From contig BBBL01000030.1 of NCBI GenBank assembly GCA_001311545.1, positions 1-10,679 on the forward strand: a stretch of DNA of 10,679 nucleotides, given 5' to 3'. Of this stretch, positions 1-8,117 are shown piece by piece. This DNA is from Thermus kawarayensis JCM 12314 (lineage in GTDB: Bacteria; Deinococcota; Deinococci; Deinococcales; Thermaceae). The translations under genes were made by a program, and so were the position numbers. Below the pieces are notes generated by a model. That model saw only the letters and a list, made by a program, of their open reading frames with translations. It was not told the DNA's origin and searched no databases. Positions within the stretch are counted from its first letter, which is position 1. Every line of letters begins with the position of its first letter.

Positions 1-215
1 AGGGCCTCCCCAAAAACCCCGCCTCCCCCTGACGCACCGGCCCCCAGGGGCCTGGCCGGAACGGGGACCCCGCTCATCATAGCCCCGAAGGGCCCTTGGG
101 AAACGAGGGAGCCTCCGGGGCGGGGCCAGGGGCTTCCTCCCAGGGCAGGAGCACCGCTCTCGGCGAGGGCGGTGTGGGCGCGCAAGGCGAAGCGCCCCTG
201 GTATGCCCGACCCGG
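1..215. other. Left-edge region without a supportable gene
   Basis: No recognisable protein was found on either strand. All frames are long-open because of the GC content, but none gives a familiar or compositionally convincing product. A plus-strand frame ends in TGA at 30-32, and its last residues read GLPKNPASP. It is followed by an inverted repeat whose arms CCGGCC (37-42) and GGCCGG (54-59) match perfectly around an 11-nt loop. This could be the 3' end and terminator of a gene lying off the left edge, but ten codons are not enough to call it. A small CGGGG-A-CCCCG repeat sits at 62-72. Confidence 0.4.
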
Positions 216-245
216 TTGACACCCTGGCCGCCCTCCCCCTAGGCT
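216..245 (+). promoter_or_regulatory. Probable sigma-A promoter for lysJ-lysK
   Basis: A perfect -35 hexamer TTGACA lies at 216-221. After an 18-nt spacer comes TAGGCT (240-245), which keeps the T1, A2 and T6 of a -10 box. Transcription would start near 251-253, about 90 nt upstream of the lysJ start. The -35 match is strong and the -10 moderate. No operator is recognised. Confidence 0.45.
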
Positions 246-254
246 TAGGGGGAG

Positions 255-278
255 ATGCGCGCCCGGGGCAAAACCTGA
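255..278 (+). CDS. Possible 7-residue leader peptide MRARGKT ahead of lysJ
   Basis: A short frame ATG CGC GCC CGG GGC AAA ACC TGA begins only 2-4 nt after the predicted transcription start, so it would be read from a nearly leaderless message, a common arrangement in Thermus. It has two Arg codons and one Lys codon among seven. That composition suits a sensor of basic amino acids in front of a lysine/arginine-type biosynthetic gene, and two hairpins follow it. Short frames arise easily by chance, so this rests on position and composition only. From memory, leader-peptide attenuation has been reported for a Thermus lysine gene cluster; I cannot check whether the peptide is the same. Confidence 0.3.
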   Translation: MRARGKT

Positions 279-282
279 GGCG

Positions 283-326
283 GCCTGGGAAGCGGCGCTT
301 CCCGGGCAAGCCCGGGGCTTTTCTTT
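283..326 (+). promoter_or_regulatory. Hairpin leader / candidate attenuator upstream of lysJ
   Basis: Two adjacent hairpins are visible. The first pairs GCCTGGGAAGC (283-293, possibly one more base outward) with GCTTCCCGGGC (297-307) over a 3-nt loop, about 11 bp with one G-U pair. The second pairs AAGCC (308-312) with GGCTT (316-320) and is followed by TTCTTTAT, a modest U-rich tail like an intrinsic terminator. The segment GCCCGGGGC occurs at 261-269 inside the leader peptide and again at 310-318. The two copies can pair at 8 of 9 positions, which would disrupt the second hairpin. The lysJ ribosome-binding site begins right after, so the structure could act on termination, on translation, or on both. 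Confidence 0.35.
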
Positions 327-328
327 AT

Positions 329-336
329 GGGAGGTG
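329..336 (+). promoter_or_regulatory. Ribosome-binding site fixing the lysJ GTG start
   Basis: GGGAGGTG lies 5 nt before GTG at 342. An in-frame ATG at 327 overlaps this site and so cannot use it, and homologues begin with a short N-terminus matching the GTG start ([10 protein letters not shown] here). Confidence 0.7.
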
Positions 337-341
337 GCAGG

Positions 342-1528
342 GTGGAAACCATCACCAAGGAAGACTGGCGGGCCCTTCTGGAAGCGGAGAAGACCCTGGA
401 CACCGGGGTCTACACCAAGCACGACCTCCTCCTCGTCCGGGGCCAGGGGGCCAGGGTCTGGGACGCCGAGGGCAACGAGTACATTGACTGCGTGGGGGGA
501 TACGGGGTGGCCAACCTGGGCCACGGCAACCCCGAGGTGGTGGAGGCGGTGAAGCGGCAGGCGGAAACCCTCATGGCCATGCCCCAGACCCTCCCCACCC
601 CCATGCGAGGGGAGTTCTACCGCGCCCTCACCGCCATCCTCCCCCCGGAGCTCAACCGGGTCTTCCCGGTGAACTCCGGCACCGAGGCCAACGAGGCCGC
701 CCTCAAGTTCGCCCGGGCCCACACGGGCAGGAAGAAGTTCGTGGCCGCCATGCGAGGCTTCTCCGGGAGGACCATGGGAAGCCTCTCCGTCACCTGGGAG
801 CAAGTACCGGGAGCCTTTTTTTGCCCCTGGTGGGGCCCGTGGAGTTCATCCCCTACAACGACGTGGAGGCCCTGAAGCGGGCCGTGGACAAGGAGACGGC
901 GGCGGTGATCCTCGAGCCCGTGCAAGGGGAGGGGGGGGTGCGCCCGGCCACGCCGGAGTTCCTAGAGGCCGCCCGGGAGATCACGCGGGAGAAGGGGGCC
1001 CTCCTCATCCTGGACGAGATCCAGACCGGCATGGGCCGCACGGGGAGGCGCTTCGCCTTTGAGCACTACGGCATCGTGCCCGACATCCCTCACCCTGGCC
1101 CAAGGCCCTGGGGGGCGGGGTGCCCCTGGGGGCGTGCGGTGATGCGGGAAGAGGTGGCCGGAAGCATGCCCAAGGGCGGGCACGGCACCACCTTCGGCGG
1201 CAACCCCCTGGCCATGGCCGCCGGGGTGGCGGCCATCCGCTACCTGGAGCGTACCAGCTGTGGGAGAGGGCGGCGGAGCTTGGGCCCTGGTTCATGGAAA
1301 GCTTAAGGCCATCCCCTCCCCCAAGATCCGCGAGGTGCGGGGGATGGGGCTCATGGTGGGCCTGGAGCTCAAGGAAAAGGCCGCCCCCTACATCGCCAGG
1401 CTGGAAAAGGAGCACCGCGTCCTCACCCTGCAGGCGGGGCCCACGGTGATCCGCTTCCTGCCGCCCTTGGTCATCCAAAGGGAAGACCTGGAGCGGGTAG
1501 TGGAGGCGGTGAGGGCGGTGCTGGCAGA

Positions 1529-1532
<4 letters not shown>
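342..1532 (+). CDS. lysJ: LysW-gamma-L-lysine (acetyllysine/acetylornithine-type) aminotransferase LysJ, with frameshifts
   Basis: PLP-dependent class-III aminotransferase that converts LysW-bound aminoadipate semialdehyde to LysW-bound lysine, with glutamate as amino donor; it may also act in LysW-linked ornithine synthesis. It is cytosolic. After repair it is 396 residues, the usual LysJ length, and nearly identical to the Thermus protein I remember. Visible motifs are the PLP-phosphate [12 protein letters not shown] region, [12 protein letters not shown] with the cofactor-binding Asp, and [13 protein letters not shown]. The Schiff-base lysine (about residue 254, AAG at 1102-1104) reads correctly only after two extra C's are removed (1088/1089 and 1099-1101). 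Other lesions: two bases missing at 801, one extra T in the run 816-822, one extra base near 1132-1135, one base missing near 1255 and one near 1300. The net change is zero, so the stop stays in frame. Pseudogene status cannot be excluded, but the same kind of lesion recurs across the window. Confidence 0.9.
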
Positions 1533-2603
<1,071 letters not shown>

Positions 2604-2623
2604 GCCCCTGGGCTAAACTGTTC

Positions 2624-4229
2624 GTGGTTCCCTATGGACTCGGGCTCCTCGCCCTTATCTTCCTCGCCCTCTTTCCCCCCACCGCCCCCTGGAGCGAGCG
2701 CCTGGTCACGCCCCTGGTGGCCCTGGCGGCCGGGGCTTACGTGGCCCGGAAGAGGAACCAAAGGGCCTTCGGGCTCGCCCTTCTGCTCCTCGGGCTGGGC
2801 GACCTCCTCTGGACCCTGGAGGACTTAAAACGCCTCCGCCCAGGGCTTTACCTGGAAGTCCCTTACTTCCTGGGCTACGCCCTCCTCACCCTGGCCCTCC
2901 TCCGGCTTCCCGGGAAGCCTCCCCGCCTCGCCCTGGCCCTCCTGCCCCTGGCGGCGCTGGGCCTCCTCACCGCCTGGGAGCCCACCTTGGGCGTGGACCG
3001 CATCTATAGCGCCTGGGACGCCCTGCTTCTCTTCCTTCTCCTGCCGCGGCTGGAAGGGCTCTTTGAGCGCTTCCTCCTGGGGCGGGCCCTCCTGGGAACC
3101 GGGCTTCTCCTCTTCCTGGTGGCCGACATGGCCTACGCCCTTCTGCAGGGGGGCCCGGGCTACCCCACGGGCCACCCCCTGCACCTCCTCTGGACCCTGG
3201 GTTACCTCCTCCTGGCCCTGGGGGTGGAGGCGGAGGACCAGGGGGAGCCTCCCTTCCCCCTCCTGGCCCTGACCCTGGGGGGGCTTTTCCTGATGCCCGC
3301 CCTCCTGACCCAGGAGCCCACCCCCCTGGGGGTACGCCTCCTGGCCCTCTACGGGGGGCTTACGGGGAGCCTGGGGCTCCTCTACGCCACCTACCTGGGG
3401 TGGCGGCGCACGGCGGCCCACCAGCAGCGCTGGAGCCGCTTCCTGGAGCCTTGGCCCGGCTTTCCCCCCGGGTCACCCAGACCCTGAGCCCGGAGGGGGT
3501 CCTTCTGGGCGCCCTCGAGGCCGCCCAGGAACTCCTCCCCGAGGCGGTGGGCCTGGAGCTCAGGGCCCGGCGGGGCCTGGTGGGGGAGCGCACCCCCCAC
3601 GCCCTCCTCGTCCCCCTAAACGGGGACACCGCCTACCTCTACCTCCAGACCCCCCCCAAGGAAGAGGTGCCGGAAAGCTTCCTCTCCCTCCTGGGGGAGC
3701 GCCTGCGCCAGGTGCTGAGGCAGGTGGAGTGGGGCACCCTGGCCCTCACCGACCCCCTCACCGGCCTCCTAAACCGCCGGGGCCTCGAGGCCGAACTGCC
3801 CAAGCTCCTCGCCCTCGCCCGGCGCTACCAGGCCCCGGTGAGCGTGGTCCTGCTGGACATAGACCGCTTCAAGCGGGTGAACGACACCTACGGCCACCCC
3901 GTGGGGGACGAGGTGCTTAGGCGCCTGGGCCGCCTTCTCCTGGCCAGCCTGCGTAAGGAGGACCTGGCGGTGCGCTATGGGGGGAGGAGTTCCTCCTGGT
4001 CCTCTTCGGGGCCGGCCGGCAGGCGGCCAAGGAAGTGGTGGAAAGGATCCGGCTCCGCTTCCGTGCCGAACGGATTCCCCCCGTCCCCAACCCCCTCACC
4101 CTCTCCGCCGGGATCGCCGGGGGGGAGGTGCCGGAGGGAGGGGAGGCCCTGGAGGAGTGGATCCTTAAGGCCGACTACGCCCTCCTCCGGGCCAAGGAAG
4201 CGGGGCGGGACCGGGTGACCCTGGCCTGA
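2624..4229 (+). CDS. Membrane diguanylate cyclase (N-terminal polytopic sensor, GGDEF C-terminus), with two frameshifts
   Basis: Repaired length is 535 residues. The first 260 or so are very Leu-rich, with about ten hydrophobic helices and no recognised sensor family. A soluble linker of about 100 residues, possibly GAF-like, follows. The GGDEF domain begins at DPLTGLLNRRGLE and contains LLDIDRFKRVNDTYGHPVGDEVL. The signature reads RYGGEEF once a missing G in the run 3979-3984 is restored. An RKED (RxxD) inhibitory site lies five residues before GGEEF, so a product-inhibited enzyme making c-di-GMP from two GTP is expected. A second missing base near 3447-3450 splits the membrane part from the catalytic part. 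The start chosen is GTG at 2624, 20 nt after lysK; its ribosome-binding site is weak. TAAACT at 2614-2619 could be a -10 box for a leaderless message. What signal it senses is not visible, and its position after lysK need not mean a link to lysine. Confidence 0.8.
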
Positions 4230-4232
4230 GTA

Positions 4233-4260
4233 CCCCGCTCTGGCTTTCGCCAGAGCGGGG
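4233..4260. terminator. Bidirectional hairpin between convergent genes
   Basis: CCCCGCTCTGGC (4233-4244) pairs perfectly with GCCAGAGCGGGG (4249-4260) over a TTTC loop, giving a 12-bp stem. It lies 3 nt after the GGDEF stop and 14 nt beyond the end of the convergent DUF1641 gene. There is no T-run on either side, so it may work as a transcript-end stabiliser or as a U-less terminator. Confidence 0.75.
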
Positions 4261-4274
4261 GCCCCAAGGAAGAG

Positions 4275-4884
4275 CTACTTCTTGGGCATCATCTTGGCCA
4301 TCATGGCTCGAGGGCCTTCCGCTCCTCGCCCATGTGGCCGAAGGCCTTGCCCAGGGCCTTCAGAAGCAGGAAAAGCACCCCCAGGGCCTTCTGCACCTCG
4401 GGATCGGAAAGCTGCTTCAGAAGGCCCGAAAGGCCCACCCGGGGCGGGTTCTGCATCGCCTCGGGGGTAAAGGTCTCGGCAAGGCCCTTCTGCAGGCTCC
4501 CGCCATCATGCCCACGGCGGCCGGCTCAATGCGGGAAAGGATGTCCAAAACGTTCGCCCCGTGGGAAACGAGCCTGAGGAGCTGGGGTTCCATGAGCATC
4601 CCCAAGCCCTCCCCGAAGTTCTCCGAGAGGTGCCCGAGGAAGGCCAAGGCCCCGGACTTGTCCAGCTTCTCCAGGGTCTCCGCCAGCTTCTCCAGGGCCT
4701 CCGCCTGGTCCAGGAAGCGGGCCAGGAGAGAGACCAGCTGCAGGTTCTTGGGGTCCATGAGGAGGCCCAGGTTCTCGGACAGGGTCTCCCCCACCCCCAT
4801 CTGGGCCAGGAGGGCGAGGCCGCTTTTCTCCAGCACCTCTTCCAGGCGGGCGAGGCGCTCTTCCACGCTGAGGGCGGTTTCCAT
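4275..4884 (-). CDS. DUF1641 family protein, with frameshifts
   Basis: A helical cytosolic protein of about 203 residues after repair, of unknown biochemical role. It consists of amphipathic, Leu/Glu-rich helices with recurring blocks such as MDPKNLQLVSLLARFLDQ and MEPQLLRLVSHG, followed by the DUF1641-like end LLKQLSDPEVQKALGVLF. DUF1641 proteins are often encoded next to SQR/NADH-dehydrogenase-like flavoproteins, as here, and an accessory role to that enzyme is an inference. ATG at 4884 is chosen because GGAGG (4890-4894) lies 5 nt upstream and overlaps the preceding gene's stop by one base; a GTG at 4890 would sit inside the Shine-Dalgarno. One G is missing near 4499-4501. The C-terminus is ambiguous: as written it stops at TGA 4301-4303, but one more missing base near 4306 gives a Lys/Met-rich tail (AMMAKMMPKK) ending at 4275, which I prefer. 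Confidence 0.7.
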
Positions 4885-4893
4885 GCTCACCTC

Positions 4894-6019
4894 CTACTCA
4901 ATGAGGGTGGCGAACCAGAAGCCTCAAAGAGCATCTTGGTCACCCGCACCCACTTGCCCACGGCCATAACGCCGCAGGAGGGCATGCCCGTGCCCGCAAG
5001 CACCCGGTCAAAGGAACACTGGGGCAGGAGGCGTTGTCGCCAAAGTCCATGATGCACATGGCCACGGGGTTGAAGGGCTCGCCGATGTAAGCCCCCTTGA
5101 GGTCCGAGGCGATTACCCCGGCCACGTACTCCCCCTGGAAGTGGGCCACCACCCCGGCGGGCGGGAGCATGAGGGCGGGGTTCACCGTGTCCCCGATGAC
5201 GAAGACGTTGGGGAACCTCGTGGAACGGAAGGTCATGCGGTCCACCTCGGGGAAGCCGTTGGAACCGGCCAGGGGCTTTCCCGCACTACCTGGTTGGGGG
5301 CGAAGGGAGGCACCAGGATGAGGAGGTCGTAGGAAAGCTCCCGGCCGTCCTTGGCCTTGACCCTGCCTCCCTCAAAGGCCACGGGCTCAAACTCCCCGTG
5401 GAAGGCGATGCCCTTGGACTTGAGGATCTCCAGCACCTTCCCCGAGATCACCGGCCCCATGCCCGCCAGGGGGGCGGGGTTCAGGTGGAACACCTCCACG
5501 GTGCTCTTTTCCCGGACGCCCTTGACCTTGAGGCGAACTCCGCCTGCCCCGCCACCTCGTAGGCGCCGGGGGGCAGGGGTAGTAGGGGGAGGAGACCCCA
5601 CCACCACCCTCCCGCCCTTAAAGCCCTTCAGGGCCTCGCGGAGCTTTAAGCTCCCGCCATGCTCCAGGGGGCGTGGCCGTCTTGGGCCGGGGAGGGCATG
5701 GCCTCCGCCCCCAGGGAGACGATGAGGTAATCGTAGGCGAGCTCCCCCGCCGAGGTCTTCACCTTGTTGTGGGCCGGGTCCAGGGCCTCCACCGTGGCCT
5801 GGAGGTACTGGATGCCCCGCTTCTCCAGGTTGGCCAAGGGACGGCGGATCTCCTCGGGCTCCCGCATGCCGAAGGCACCCAGGGGTAGGCGGGCATGAAC
5901 TCGTGGTGGGTGTTCCGGTCCACCAGGGTGACCTCCACCCCCTTCCCCAGAAGCCGCTTCACCTTGTTGGCCGCCACCAGGCCGCCGGAACCGCCGCCCA
6001 AAACCAGAACCTTGACCAT
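4894..6019 (-). CDS. Sulfide:quinone oxidoreductase / flavocytochrome c dehydrogenase-like FAD protein, with many frameshifts
   Basis: Two-dinucleotide-binding-domain flavoprotein, 377 residues after repair. The N-terminus has the FAD motif LVLGGGSGG (residues 7-13) and a TLVDRNTHHEF segment. FAD contacts near the C-terminus are NVFVIGDTV and PALMLPPAGVVAHFQGEYVA. The active-site type is suggested by CPPAPYE with Cys near 150, and by a second Cys near 324 (AMCIMDF), spaced like the redox-active pair of FccB/SQR. Later Cys residues occur in PQCSF and MPSCG. The likely role is oxidation of sulfide or a related donor, passing electrons to membrane quinone; an NADH-type donor is not excluded. The start is ATG 6019 with GGAGG at 6026-6030. 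Single bases are missing near 5876, 5650, 5597, 5563, 5533, 5274, 5030 and 4922, the worst-hit gene in the window. DUF1641 follows after 9 nt, so the two form a pair. Confidence 0.8.
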
Positions 6020-6025
6020 CTGCCA

Positions 6026-6030
6026 CCTCC
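6026..6030 (-). promoter_or_regulatory. Ribosome-binding site of the SQR-like gene
   Basis: GGAGG, inside GGGAGGTGGCAG, lies 6 nt before ATG 6019. It decides against an upstream in-frame ATG at 6046, which falls inside the palindrome at 6032-6052 and lacks a site of its own. Confidence 0.75.
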
Positions 6031-6031
6031 C

Positions 6032-6071
6032 GGGTACAGGTACCATGTACCCCTACTTCCAGGGTGCACCC
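6032..6071. promoter_or_regulatory. Two palindromes between actF and the SQR-like gene
   Basis: Within the 83-nt gap there is an inverted repeat with arms GGGTACA (6032-6038) and TGTACCC (6046-6052) around a 7-nt centre that itself contains the palindrome GGTACC. A perfect 10-bp palindrome GGGTGCACCC lies at 6062-6071. The two share the form GGGT..ACCC and their centres are about two helical turns apart. They could be a repressor or activator operator, or an RNA hairpin just upstream of the ribosome-binding site. No convincing -35/-10 pair was found beside them. Confidence 0.4.
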
Positions 6072-6102
6072 AGGGCGTTCGTGAAGGTAGGTGCAAATGC
6101 CC

Positions 6103-7098
6103 CTATCCCCGCAAGCGGGAGGCGAAGAGGAGGCCGAGCCCCAAAAAGCCCAGGACCTCCCCCACCCCCACCCCCCGGCCCAGAGCGGGGAGGAGGTACC
6201 AGGCAGGTGCACCAGGCGGAAGAAGGCCAGCCAAAGGGCGACGGGAAGAAGGTAGCGGGCCTCCCGTTTGGGGAGGTTGGTGAGGAGGTAGAGAAAGGGG
6301 AGGAAAAACCCCCCCACCACCCAGAGGGCGGCCACCCCGTCCCAAGGCCCTTGGAGGCGCTTAAGGTAGAACTCCACCTCGTGGGGGAAGTCCGCCCCCC
6401 AGACGATGATGAGGGTGGTGGCTTCCAGGTAGATCCAGACGATGGAGAGGGCGAGGAGGAGGTTGGTGTGGTTCTGGGCCTGGCCTAGAAGGGCAGCCGT
6501 GCCCCGCCGCGCGGCCAAGGCCACGCTCACGGCCAGGGCCAGGACCACGGCGGAAAGGAGGAGGATGGGCCCGTAGGAGGCGGAGTAGAAGTGGGCCTCG
6601 AGGCTCTTGAAGAGGTCAAAGGAGAGGAAGGTGGCGGCGGCAAAGACCAGGGGAAGCCCCCAGGCTCCCACCTCGGCCCGGTGCTCCCCGGGTTTGAGCT
6701 TGAGGAGCACCCAGGAGAAGAGGGCGAAGAAGAGGAGGTAGCGTACCAGCAGGAAGGGGGCGTTGAGGTAAGGGGCCCGGTGGGCCAGGACGGGATCCAG
6801 GCCGGCCCCGGGCCTCGCCCAGGGAAAGAGCTCCGGCAGGAAGAAGAAGAAGGGCAGGCCCAGGAGCCCCATCAGGGCAGGAGGCGGGCCAGGGGGTAGA
6901 GGTAGGGCTCCAAAGGAAGGCCCCAGCGGCTCCTTAGGGCGTTGTGAAGGAGGAGGAGGAGAAGGGCCCCTAAGGAGAGCAGAAGGAAGGAGGCGAAGGG
7001 GAAGTAGGCGGCCGGAGCCCCAGGAGAAAGGCCGAGGCGTAAAGGCCTAGCCCCAAGGCCCAAGGCCAAGGGGGGTTCGCTTCAATAGACCTCTGCAT
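6103..7098 (-). CDS. actF: ActF, membrane subunit of Alternative Complex III, with frameshifts
   Basis: Polytopic inner-membrane protein of 332 residues after repair, with about nine or ten hydrophobic helices. Visible segments include LGLGLYASAFLLGL, AAYFPFASFLLLSLGAL, GLLGLPFFFFLPELFPW, YLNAPFLLVRYLLFFALFSW, LLLALSIVWIYLEAT and GGFFLPFLYLL. In known ACIII, ActF resembles ActC and helps anchor the complex. The identification rests on its place after actE and on the membrane pattern (for example the FSIVWIY-like helix followed by a PHE segment), because the sequence is weakly conserved. The start is ATG 7098, inside the 3' end of actE (17-nt overlap), preceded by GGAGG with 6-nt spacing. One base is missing near each of 7010-7012, 6878 and 6204. 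Without repair the N-terminal helix is lost and the C-terminus runs on past the true stop at 6103. Confidence 0.75.
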
Positions 7099-7597
7099 TC
7101 ACCACCTCCAAGGGGCAGGCCTCCAGGAGGAGGCACCGCTTGATGTAGTGGGCGATGAGCCAGCGCTCCCTCTCGGGGATGCGGCTCCTGTAGGAGAGCA
7201 TGCGGCCAAAGCCGTTGGTGGCGGCGAAGTAGAAGTAGCCCTCGGGCATGGCCTTCACCCCGGGGTCGTGGAAGGAGCGGGGCCTCGGCACCCCCAAGGG
7301 GATGACCCGGCCGTCCCCTTGGGCGTTCAGGCCGTGGCAGATGGCGCAGAAGCTCCGGTACAGCGCCTTACCCCGGAGGAGGTCTTCCTCGGTGAAGGCG
7401 AAGGGGTTTTCCGCAAAACCCCCTTCGGGCTTGAGGCCCAGGCGCACCTCGGGGTTCAGGTTCTCCCCGAAGGGCACCCGCTCGGGGGAGACCTCCACCT
7501 TGAGGGGGCTCTCCCGAAAGGCCTTGACCTTGGGCTGGTCCCACATCCAGCCGCAGGCGGAAAGGAGGGGCAGGAGGAGAAGAAGGAACCTAGTCAC
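7082..7597 (-). CDS. actE: ActE, mono-haem cytochrome c lipoprotein of Alternative Complex III
   Basis: Intact gene, 171 residues. It starts with a short hydrophobic signal and a lipobox LLSAC (lipidated Cys about residue 15), so the mature protein should be membrane-anchored facing the periplasm. One haem-binding motif, CAICH, is at residues 84-88, and a likely axial Met lies in GRMLSY (about residue 133). In ACIII this subunit carries electrons outward, towards a soluble cytochrome or an oxidase. The start is GTG at 7597, overlapping the actD stop (GTGACTAG); the signal peptide begins directly there, which supports the choice. Its 3' end contains the actF ribosome-binding site and start. 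A plain c-type cytochrome identity is certain; the ActE name rests on the neighbours. Confidence 0.9.
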   Translation of the reverse strand: MTRFLLLLLPLLSACGWMWDQPKVKAFRESPLKVEVSPERVPFGENLNPEVRLGLKPEGGFAENPFAFTEEDLLRGKALYRSFCAICHGLNAQGDGRVIPLGVPRPRSFHDPGVKAMPEGYFYFAATNGFGRMLSYRSRIPERERWLIAHYIKRCLLLEACPLEVVNAEVY

Positions 7598-8108
7598 GCC
7601 GCACCTCCTCCACCTCCGCCCCAAGGCTCTCCAAGAGGGCCCGGGTGGCCTCGAGGTCAAACCGGGGGTCCGAGGCGTAGACGAAAACCCCGTACTCGTC
7701 CAGAAGGACCCGCACGTAGGCCCTGGCCTGCACCGCCGGGTGGACGGCCAGGGGCAGGCCGTTGATGTAAAGGAGGTAGAGGAAGATGCCCACGGTGATG
7801 GTGAGGATGGTGAGCTCAAAGGTCACCGGGATGTAGGCAGGCCAGCCCAGAAGGGGCTTCCCCCCGGCGTTGTGGGGGTAGTCCAGGGTGGTGTAAACCT
7901 GGAGGAAGAGGCCGAGGCCCGCCCCCAGGACCCCTAGGGCGAAGGCCACCCAGGGGATGCGCCCGTCCCCTCCCAAGACCTCCTCAATGCCCTCCACGGG
8001 GTTGGGGGTGAGGGCCTCGAGGCGGCGGTACCCCCGCTCCCGCAAAGCCCGTAGCGCCCCCAAAAGCCTCTCCGGCGTGTCAAAGTAGGCCATGAGTCCG
8101 TAGAGCAT
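7590..8108 (-). CDS. actD: ActD, DUF3341 membrane subunit of Alternative Complex III
   Basis: Intact gene, 172 residues, the normal size for DUF3341. It begins MLYGLMAYFDTPERLLGALRAL, a small ferredoxin-fold-like cytosolic part typical of the family. Two membrane helices follow, at about 52-74 (WVAFALGVLGAGLGLFLQVY) and 88-113 (YIPVTFELTILTITVGIFL). The C-terminal stretch DPRFDLEATRALLESLGAEVEEV completes the family pattern. It is a structural subunit with no cofactor, held between ActC and the rest of the complex. GGAGG at 8114-8118 lies 5 nt before the ATG and overlaps the actC stop; the actE GTG overlaps its own stop. Confidence 0.92.
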   Translation of the reverse strand: MLYGLMAYFDTPERLLGALRALRERGYRRLEALTPNPVEGIEEVLGGDGRIPWVAFALGVLGAGLGLFLQVYTTLDYPHNAGGKPLLGWPAYIPVTFELTILTITVGIFLYLLYINGLPLAVHPAVQARAYVRVLLDEYGVFVYASDPRFDLEATRALLESLGAEVEEVRRD

Positions 8109-8117
8109 CCCGCCCTC

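Noticed and set aside
3..32. Possible C-terminus of a plus-strand gene (GLPKNPASP then TGA) followed by an inverted repeat at 37-59
   Set aside because: Only ten codons are visible. Open frames are abundant at this GC content, so it is mentioned in the region note but not called.
1..85. Minus-strand frame starting near the ATGATG at about 80 and running off the left edge
   Set aside because: The product is Gly/Pro-rich with no recognisable motif and no ribosome-binding site, and TATGAT could equally be a -10 box. Not supportable as a gene.
327..341. ATG at 327 as the lysJ start
   Set aside because: It overlaps the ribosome-binding site GGGAGGTG and adds five residues absent from the remembered homologue; GTG 342 fits better.
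816..822. Programmed frameshift at a seven-T slippery run in lysJ
   Set aside because: The adjacent two-base loss at 801 must be corrected too, and LysJ is not known to use frameshifting. An indel error is the simpler reading.
5646..6872. Single 408-codon frame joining the membrane protein to the flavoprotein as a fusion
   Set aside because: The frame is continuous only because of the missing bases near 6204 and 5876. The middle part is nonsense, and both real genes have their own starts, stops and Shine-Dalgarno.
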